Part shown: one piece after another, positions 1-4,536 of the stretch
Position numbering within the stretch: the first letter of the stretch is position 1
How the letters are laid out: each line of letters begins with the position of its first letter
Assembly: GCA_009785765.1 (NCBI GenBank)
Contig: WQVP01000014.1
Coordinates: 1 to 7,929, forward strand
DNA from: Alphaproteobacteria bacterium
GTDB lineage: Bacteria > Pseudomonadota > Alphaproteobacteria > Rs-D84
Length of the DNA: 7,929 nucleotides
Direction of reading: 5' to 3'
The notes under the pieces: model-generated
The model's database searches: none
Told to the model about the DNA's origin: nothing
The model's input: the letters and a program-made list of their open reading frames with translations, nothing else
Position numbers and translations under genes: made by a program

Positions 1-297
1 CTCTACACGTGTTATATGTCGTGCCATAGATATGCGGAATAATTCGTTTTGACGGACGTCCATAAATCTCTCCAATGAATCACGAACGACGGCAATTTCA
101 TTTGCTATGCGGACGTTTTCAGCACGTGCAATTCTTTGTTCTTCTTGGCGGAAAAGAAATGGCAACATAGCGGCCGCCAACGCCAGCGCAAGAAGAAGTT
201 CAATCATCATTCTTCCGGATTCACCAGAATAGGCATTAGGCACTGGGCACTGGGCACTAGTTTTTTTTCTAATAAAGTTAAAAATCTTTTTATACAT
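1..297 (-). CDS. Prepilin-like protein A (N-terminal 99 codons, runs off left edge)
   Basis: Third gene of the minus-strand prepilin cluster; only the first 99 codons are in the window. The start is ATG at 295-297, chosen because AGGAA (306-310 on the plus strand as ttcct) lies 8 nt upstream. Residues 1-28 form a basic leader ending in SGESG. The next residues, RMMIE, place Glu33 at +5 after Gly28, followed by a hydrophobic stretch (LLLALALAAAMLPFLF): the class III (type IV prepilin) signature cut by PilD-type peptidases. Residues from about 47 on are helical and charged, as in a pilin alpha-1 helix. The leader segment TSAQCPVPNA is encoded by a heptamer array, and an A8 run lies in codons 10-13. 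It follows gene B by 39 bp, so is probably co-transcribed. Minor pilin, pseudopilin or pilus-tip protein cannot be told apart from this fragment. Confidence 0.75.
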   Translation of the reverse strand, partial: MYKKIFNFIRKKTSAQCPVPNAYSGESGRMMIELLLALALAAAMLPFLFRQEEQRIARAENVRIANEIAVVRDSLERFMDVRQNELFRISMARHITRVE

Positions 298-344
298 CAA
301 TCTTGTTCCTGTTTATCCACCACTAATGCCTAGTGCCTAATGCC
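232..344. repeat. Inverted heptamer array pair A
   Basis: The left arm (232-259) has ggcatta, ggcactg, ggcactg, ggcacta; the right arm (324-344) has taatgcc, tagtgcc, taatgcc. The left arm encodes part of the leader peptide of prepilin A, and the right arm contains the TAG stop of prepilin B. In the mRNA the arms would pair, with the Shine-Dalgarno and ATG of prepilin A in the loop. Confidence 0.9.
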
Positions 345-1608
345 CCAAATCTCGCCAGCGACTTCCCATTATATCTTCAAACCCCGCCGGCGGCGTTATT
401 TGAAATACGCCTGTGCGTGATAATTCCAGTTCTCTGAAACGTGGCGCAATAACATTTGGAAAATCCCAAGACCCAATGCGAAGCGGCCCCATTGTCCACC
501 CGGCCGAGAGTTCATTTGACACCAAAAGACCAAACCCATCTGCGAATATAAGTTGTTCGGTTGATATGAACGCTGTGTTCAAAGAATAGGCACGCAGCAA
601 ATCAATACCGGATACCGTCCTTGACGACGGAGAATTCACAGTTAAATTTCGCCCAACATTAACCGATTCCGATACACTGACACGGTCGGCAACTATTGCG
701 CCGGCGTTTGACCAATTGCCAACTCCGCCGCCACGAAATTCCGCCGCACTTATATTACGAAACCCGAACGTATCGCCCGTCACACGAACATTCGCAACAG
801 ATACGTTTGTTGCATCCATGTTTGCGCCGACTGGGAATATTGCATCCATAGTGCTTAATAAATCTGATGCGACAAACCAAGTATTAATTGTCCTGGAATC
901 CAACAGTCGTGCAGTTATAGTTGTTGCATCCATTATATTATTTCGCATCATTAATAAATCACGTTCCATTGTATTAAGATGCTCTTCTGTTGCCGGCGTC
1001 CGGTGGAGAAAAGCATAAGAATCATCAGGCAAAAAATTAACATGTATGCGGTATATTATATCGCCAGGTCGCAGTAATTCGCTTTGCACACTCCACCCGC
1101 CAAGACCAGAGAATGCTATGTGGTTGTCGTCTGCTACCGCCGCATCCACGCCCAAAGCACGGGCAATACGAAGTGAGCGCATTGTTTCATACCCTTCGGA
1201 AAACACCAGGTAAGCCTCTACGACTGGGCCTGCGTTTGTATTAAATTTTTCAATAAATGCAAGTGCCGGGGTGCGGGTTGCAAGGGGGCTTATTTGCGCA
1301 ATTTCATTACGTGATAATTCGGCAACAAAGCTATCCTCCCACACGGCTTGGTTTTCACGTATAAAGCCGGATATATGTGGCCGCCAAGCATGCATTTGTC
1401 GTGCGGCATTTATGTCTGTGATTTCACGGCTGACCTCTGCGACTCTTGCATAAACGAACGGGGCCATCGCCGCCACAAGACCAATCGCAAGCAAAGTTTC
1501 AAGAAGATTTGAACCACGTTGTTCAGAGTGAAAAAGTGAACAAGTGAAAGAGTGAAAAAATGATTCCACTTTAAACTTTTTTATAAAACTATTCTTTAAC
1601 TTTTTCAC
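337..1608 (-). CDS. Prepilin-like protein B, PilV/tip-adhesin-like
   Basis: A 423-aa protein with a type IV prepilin N-terminus: leader of 32 residues ending EQRG, then SNLLE with Glu37 at +5, then the hydrophobic helix LLAIGLVAAMAPFVYARV. It would be inserted in the inner membrane, trimmed by a prepilin peptidase and built into a pilus-like fibre. The start is GTG at 1606-1608, with AAGGTG (1614-1619) 5 nt upstream; both lie inside an octamer array. Residues about 265-365 are rich in short Ser/Val/Asn beta segments (e.g. NWSNAGAIVADRVSV), like adhesin or tail-fibre shafts. Gene C shares the GGW site (residues 170-172 here) and the NW...G..AD.(I/V)SV segment, so B and C are paralogues. The length far exceeds a major pilin, suggesting a minor or tip subunit like conjugative PilV. 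That is inference; no database hit is available. Its TAG stop falls inside the next repeat array. Confidence 0.75.
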   Translation of the reverse strand: MKKLKNSFIKKFKVESFFHSFTCSLFHSEQRGSNLLETLLAIGLVAAMAPFVYARVAEVSREITDINAARQMHAWRPHISGFIRENQAVWEDSFVAELSRNEIAQISPLATRTPALAFIEKFNTNAGPVVEAYLVFSEGYETMRSLRIARALGVDAAVADDNHIAFSGLGGWSVQSELLRPGDIIYRIHVNFLPDDSYAFLHRTPATEEHLNTMERDLLMMRNNIMDATTITARLLDSRTINTWFVASDLLSTMDAIFPVGANMDATNVSVANVRVTGDTFGFRNISAAEFRGGGVGNWSNAGAIVADRVSVSESVNVGRNLTVNSPSSRTVSGIDLLRAYSLNTAFISTEQLIFADGFGLLVSNELSAGWTMGPLRIGSWDFPNVIAPRFRELELSRTGVFQITPPAGFEDIMGSRWRDLGH

Positions 1609-1635
1609 TTATTCACCTTTTCACTTATTCACTTA
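1527..1635. repeat. Inverted octamer array pair B
   Basis: The left arm has gtga at 1528, 1536, 1544 and 1552; the right arm has tcac at 1605, 1613, 1621 and 1629. Period is 8. The left arm encodes HSFTCSLFHS of the prepilin B leader. The right arm holds the TAA stop of prepilin C plus the Shine-Dalgarno and GTG start of prepilin B. Same word family as the array at 4447-4536. Confidence 0.9.
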
Positions 1636-3085
1636 AAAGATAATCCAATCTTTGTTCCAGACGATTAAAAAACACATATCTGCAAACCATATTTTGTGCC
1701 AGCGAACGTGCATCAAACGCAACACGAATGCCTGGCAGAGACTCTATGATTGTACGACACGTTATTGTCATATCACTGTCTTCAAGCGGCCGTGCCAGCA
1801 CGCGCAAATCATTATTGTTAATATCATCCAATAAAACATCCGGAAAAACAGACATTCCCGCAAGGCGTATATCCACAAGCAATCGCCCAGTTATACCGGC
1901 AAGAAGCGCAGATGATGTTTGATCACGCAGCGTTATGGCGGCGGCGGATATGTCATTTACCTCTATGCCTGATCTTTGGCCGGCTGTGATTTCGCCGTCA
2001 TCAATAAATACGTCTTGGCCACGTGTTGCGTTTATAATTCCCATAACCTCTATGCTGTCTGCGGTTATTGCGATATTGTTCATAATTGCATCTTGACGAA
2101 TATGCCAATTATGAGGACCTGTAAATCCTGTGCGCCCTGCGGCCAAAGATAAACTATTCACTGATATTAAATCGGCCGCTAAATTCCCAGGGTCGCCCCA
2201 ATTTGAAATTGACGGGCCTGTAAAAGTATCTGTGGCCAAATTCCCACGAGAGATATTTAATGCAGCCGTGCCCGCCGGCGCACTGAAATTCGCACGGGTT
2301 ATGTTAAAGTTATCTATGCGGTTTCTGAAACGTCGCCCGTCTTCGGTGCCGGATAAAATTAAATCAGCCGCAAGCACAGAAACAAACCGACCATCTGTTG
2401 CGGACGCATCACGAACGCCCCGCACGTCATGGCCGCCCATATTAATGTCTGTATGCATTTGATTATCATCAGTCCGCCTTGACCGCACTGATAATAAATC
2501 CGAAACTTCTGAAAATAATGGAACACGGACATAAACATTTCGGTAATAAGGGCGAAAGCGAAAAGCCGACATATCCATATCCCATCCGCCCGTTGAGCCC
2601 CGCAAAACATCGCCATCACTTTGTGCGCCCCAAAACCCAATGCGAAGCGCCATCTCTGCCCGGTCTATTGTGCGCATATTTCCGCCAGACATTATGATAA
2701 ACATGTCCGTGTCTTCTTCGTCTCTTGTTGTCATAACAGATATTCTTTGGCCGAACGGTGTTTGCGGGCGAAAACCTATGGGCAATCCATACGGTTCAAG
2801 CGCATTAATCAAAGATTGTTCTTCAAAAACTTGTGTGCCCAAAATAAAGTTTTCATGATTATCCATTCCAAATGCACGCATCGCAGGAATCATAGAATTT
2901 ATCTGATTAACCGCCGCCGCCATTTCGGTATCCATTGTACGGGTTGTTATTTGGCGCACCATCATTGGCATAAATGCAATAACAAGGGAAAGCGCCAAAA
3001 GCGCCTGCAACATAAAGTTGCCCGCTGCACCTCGTGCATCGTGAACCGTAATCCGTAATCCGTAATCCGTAATTTTTTCCCTCAT
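1625..3085 (-). CDS. Prepilin-like protein C, PilV/tip-adhesin-like
   Basis: First gene of the prepilin cluster (486 aa). The leader (residues 1-22) ends GAAG and is followed by NFMLQ, so position +5 is Gln27 instead of the usual Glu; then comes ALLALSLVIAFMPMMVRQI. The ATG at 3083-3085 is kept because the next Met (residue 25) would remove the leader, and a good promoter puts transcription at or beside this ATG. Residues 213-232 (DINMGGHDVRGVRDASATDG) resemble the 'NMGGnkItnv.dpt..tDA' module of PilV shufflon proteins and tail fibres. Residues about 260-400 look beta-rich. C443 and C468 could form a C-terminal disulfide, as in many type IV pilins. Paralogous to B (GGW at 167-169; NWGDPGNLAADLISV at 295-309). 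Only 16 bp separates it from B. The leader residues ITDYGLRITVHDA are encoded by a heptamer array. Pilin-like topology is well supported; the tip-adhesin role is inference. Confidence 0.75.
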   Translation of the reverse strand: MREKITDYGLRITVHDARGAAGNFMLQALLALSLVIAFMPMMVRQITTRTMDTEMAAAVNQINSMIPAMRAFGMDNHENFILGTQVFEEQSLINALEPYGLPIGFRPQTPFGQRISVMTTRDEEDTDMFIIMSGGNMRTIDRAEMALRIGFWGAQSDGDVLRGSTGGWDMDMSAFRFRPYYRNVYVRVPLFSEVSDLLSVRSRRTDDNQMHTDINMGGHDVRGVRDASATDGRFVSVLAADLILSGTEDGRRFRNRIDNFNITRANFSAPAGTAALNISRGNLATDTFTGPSISNWGDPGNLAADLISVNSLSLAAGRTGFTGPHNWHIRQDAIMNNIAITADSIEVMGIINATRGQDVFIDDGEITAGQRSGIEVNDISAAAITLRDQTSSALLAGITGRLLVDIRLAGMSVFPDVLLDDINNNDLRVLARPLEDSDMTITCRTIIESLPGIRVAFDARSLAQNMVCRYVFFNRLEQRLDYLLSE

Positions 3086-3091
3086 ACTGGA

Positions 3092-3120
3092 ATAATAGCG
3101 ATTTAAGAATTTTATTGCAA
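3092..3120 (-). promoter_or_regulatory. Sigma70-type promoter for the prepilin cluster (leaderless)
   Basis: On the minus strand TTGCAA (3115-3120) is followed by a 17-bp spacer and TATTAT (3092-3097). Six bases (TCCAGT) separate the -10 from the ATG of prepilin C, so the expected start of transcription is the A of the ATG itself. This fits the absence of any Shine-Dalgarno before that gene and predicts a leaderless mRNA. Prediction from sequence only. Confidence 0.6.
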
Positions 3121-3143
3121 TTGGTTTTAGTACAGTATATACT
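3115..3143 (+). promoter_or_regulatory. Sigma70-type promoter for the DUF4167-like gene, sharing its -35 with the minus promoter
   Basis: The same palindromic TTGCAA (3115-3120) reads as a -35 on the plus strand, followed by a 17-bp spacer and TATACT (3138-3143). The expected start near 3150 gives a 5' UTR of about 70 nt that contains a heptamer array (3189-3223). Confidence 0.55.
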
Positions 3144-3222
3144 TGCAGCGCATTAGATGAATTTACTTCCCTATATTTAAAATTACTTACGGACTACGGT
3201 TCACGGACTATGGACTACGACT

Positions 3223-3507
3223 ATGAATAGAAAAAATGGAAATTCCCAAACTGGTATTATGATACAGAGGTGCCATCGCTGGCGCCAAAAGCGTAAAAAC
3301 TATCTTGACCAGGCACGCCAAACGGCGGATGAGATTGAGCGTGAAAGATTATTACAAATGGCGGAACATTACGGCCGCATTGTCAGCGATGAACAAGGCA
3401 AAATTGATTCAAAGCGTGATAATGGCAAAAAACCAGAGGCCTGTGAAATAGAGCCAAAGGAAGACGAAGAAGACGATTCATTCCAAGATTTTAAATCACA
3501 ATTATAA
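3223..3507 (+). CDS. DUF4167-like small basic protein
   Basis: A 94-aa hydrophilic protein with a basic N-terminus (WRQKRKNY) and a very acidic C-terminus (EPKEDEEDDSF). Residues 26-59, with NYLDQARQTADEIERERLLQ then AEHYGRIV, match the remembered pattern of the alphaproteobacterial DUF4167 family (kYLqlArda..sGDrv.AenYlqHAEHY.Ri). The family's function is not established; the basic N-terminus suggests nucleic-acid binding. It is short for the family, whose members usually have longer N- and C-terminal tails. The start is ATG at 3223, directly after a heptamer array; no strong Shine-Dalgarno is visible (GGA at 3212 is the best). It is monocistronic, with its own divergent promoter and an intrinsic terminator overlapping the stop codon. 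No membrane segment or signal peptide. Confidence 0.65.
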   Translation: MNRKNGNSQTGIMIQRCHRWRQKRKNYLDQARQTADEIERERLLQMAEHYGRIVSDEQGKIDSKRDNGKKPEACEIEPKEDEEDDSFQDFKSQL

Positions 3508-3531
3508 AAAACGCCCGATGGGCGTTTTTTT
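3506..3531 (+). terminator. Intrinsic terminator of the DUF4167-like gene
   Basis: ACGCCC (3511-3516), loop GAT, GGGCGT (3520-3525), then a T run to 3531; an A run precedes the stem, so it could also work on the minus strand. It begins at the stop codon of the plus-strand gene. Confidence 0.9.
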
Positions 3532-3535
3532 ATAG

Positions 3536-3695
3536 TGAATAGTGAATAATGAGTAATGAGTAATGAATAATGGTTGTGTTCGCATGCGCTCACAGCCATT
3601 TATTTTTTATATATAAAAGATAAAAGATGTCGGCAACGCCGACACCACAATTATTCATTATTCATTACTCACTATTCACTACTCACTATCTACTA
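3536..3695. repeat. Inverted heptamer array pair D
   Basis: The left arm (3536-3573) has tga at 3536, 3543, 3550, 3557 and 3564, exactly 7 bp apart (words like TGAATAA, TGAGTAA). The right arm (3654-3695) has six units of the complement (TTCATTA, CTCACTA). The right arm covers the last codons and TAG stop of the pseudouridine synthase gene. The arms could pair around the terminator hairpin at 3628-3644. The whole gap 3508-3678 is repeat plus terminators; no gene is seen in it. Confidence 0.85.
3608..3644 (-). terminator. Probable terminator of the virD4-rluB transcript
   Basis: On the minus strand TGTCGGC, loop GTT, GCCGACA (3628-3644) is followed by TCTTTTATCTTTTATAT, a U-rich but interrupted tail. 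It lies about 35 bp past the pseudouridine synthase stop codon, inside the region bracketed by a pair of heptamer arms. A good stem but a broken U-tract, so moderate confidence. Confidence 0.55.
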
Positions 3696-4446
3696 TTTCC
3701 CATTCCCCTGGCTTTAACTCCCCCAGTGCATATTCCCCATAACTCTCACGGTGTAATTTTGAAACCGGCAACCCTATGTATTCCATTGCAATTCTAATTT
3801 CGTTTTTCTTGCCCTCGGTCAATTTTATGCGAACCATTATTGGATATATAGACAATAAATCAATTTCCATCGGTGCATATTTTATTTCGGGGTTCGGGGT
3901 TCGGGGTTCGGATTTGATTGTTAAACCGTTGCGCAAAGGGTCAAAGACTGAATCATCAGAATTTATTTGACTGGTTAATTTTTTTAATGCGCCAGCGTTA
4001 TGAGCAATTGTTATATCTGGCCGTAATTTTGCAATATAAGTTCGCACCAAACCGGTCTCTGGCAAAGTCATTTTACGGGCAAGTGCGCCGTCATTCGTCA
4101 AAAGCAAAAGCCCGGTTGTTTTATAGTCCAATCGTCCGACATATTTAAAGTTTTTAAATTTTTTCGGCAAAAAATCATAAATTGTTTTGCGCCCCAAAGG
4201 GTCTGATTTTGACGTTATACAGTTGATTGGTTTATGAAAGGCGATTATTCGTGGTTCGTTTCCGTGGTTCGTGGTCGTAATTATTTTGCCGTTAATTTCA
4301 ACTTTATCGTTTTCATCAACAAAGAATACAGGGGTTAAAACCACTGTGCCATTCACAGATACTTTACCATCTGTGATTAATTTTTCCGCATCTCTGCGTG
4401 ATGCGACTCCGTTGTTGGCGATGAATTTGGCAAGACGTGTTTTCAT
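3679..4446 (-). CDS. RsuA/RluB/RluE/RluF-family rRNA pseudouridine synthase
   Basis: A 255-aa enzyme that isomerises a uridine in rRNA to pseudouridine. Residues 1-53 form an S4 RNA-binding domain (RLAKFIANNGVASRRDAEKLI, then GKVSVNG). The catalytic domain starts near FHKPINCITS (70-79) and carries VGRLDYKTTGLLLLTNDG (103-120) with catalytic Asp107, then RTYIAKL (135-141). The C-terminal block EGKKNEIRIAMEYIGLPVSK with LHRESYG and PGEWE is typical of the RsuA/RluB group. Bacteria of this group usually have RluB (23S helix 89/90 region) or RsuA (16S U516); which target applies cannot be settled here. Second gene of a transcript with the coupling protein, 79 bp downstream of it. Start ATG at 4444-4446 sits at the foot of an octamer hairpin with no Shine-Dalgarno. 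Two heptamer arrays lie in the coding region, encoding the interdomain linker (TTTNHGNEPR) and a loop (SEPRTPNPE). Confidence 0.92.
   Translation of the reverse strand: MKTRLAKFIANNGVASRRDAEKLITDGKVSVNGTVVLTPVFFVDENDKVEINGKIITTTNHGNEPRIIAFHKPINCITSKSDPLGRKTIYDFLPKKFKNFKYVGRLDYKTTGLLLLTNDGALARKMTLPETGLVRTYIAKLRPDITIAHNAGALKKLTSQINSDDSVFDPLRNGLTIKSEPRTPNPEIKYAPMEIDLLSIYPIMVRIKLTEGKKNEIRIAMEYIGLPVSKLHRESYGEYALGELKPGEWEIVDSE
3886..3911. repeat. Heptamer array inside the pseudouridine synthase gene (site E)
   Basis: Three exact ttcgggg units (3886, 3893, 3900) plus a partial fourth. In the gene it encodes about residues 178-187 (SEPRTPNPE), between the catalytic core and the C-terminal block. It has no inverted partner nearby. 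Seven is not a multiple of 3, so gain or loss of one unit would shift frame. Confidence 0.85.
4251..4277. repeat. Degenerate heptamer array inside the pseudouridine synthase gene (site F)
   Basis: GTGGTTC at 4251-4257 and 4264-4270, followed by GTGGTCG at 4271-4277; one inner unit is decayed and 6 bp long. It encodes the linker TTTNHGNEPR between the S4 domain and the catalytic domain. Confidence 0.6.
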
Positions 4447-4536
4447 AGTGAATAAGTGAAAGAGTGAAAGAGTGAAAGAGTGAAAAAGTATAAACTATTA
4501 TTCATTCACTTTTTCACTTATTCACTTATTCACTTT
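4447..4536. repeat. Inverted octamer array pair between virD4 and the pseudouridine synthase
   Basis: The left arm has gtga at 4448, 4456, 4464, 4472 and 4480; the right arm has tcac at 4506, 4514, 4522 and 4530. Period is exactly 8 in both. The arms are near-complementary, with a loop of about 15-20 nt, so the operon mRNA would form a stem of 30 bp or more. The right arm contains the TAA stop of virD4 and the left arm ends directly at the ATG of the next gene. The array fills the whole intergenic gap. Confidence 0.88.

Larger units (their letters stand above)
3040..3223. repeat. Inverted heptamer array pair C flanking a divergent promoter
   Basis: The left arm has cgt at 3040, 3047, 3054, 3061 and 3068 (units CGTAATC); the right arm has acgg or a variant at 3189, 3196, 3203, 3210 and 3217 (units ACGGACT). 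The left arm is translated as the leader of prepilin C (ITDYGLRITVHDA). The right arm is the 5' UTR of the DUF4167-like gene and ends at its ATG. The promoters lie between the arms. Confidence 0.88.

Noticed and set aside
136..333. Plus-strand open frame at the left end
   Set aside because: It runs antisense to prepilin A, which has a proper leader, cleavage motif and Shine-Dalgarno.
232..344. Insertion sequence or transposon ends
   Set aside because: The inverted arms are tandem heptamers with only about 64 bp between them, no transposase and no target-site duplication that I can see.
716..1018. Open frame of 100 codons on the plus strand opposite prepilin B
   Set aside because: Antisense to a gene with a clear prepilin start and stop; no promoter or Shine-Dalgarno seen.
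2621..3058. Open frame of 145 codons on the plus strand opposite prepilin C
   Set aside because: It is the reverse of a well-supported gene, has no ribosome-binding site, and its peptide (Cys/His/Arg-rich) looks like antisense translation.
337..3085. Shufflon (rearranging C-terminal cassettes) for the PilV-like genes
   Set aside because: No recombinase gene and no repeated crossover sites or alternative C-terminal segments are visible in this window.
3536..3695. CRISPR array
   Set aside because: Units are 7 bp with no spacers, and no cas gene is present.
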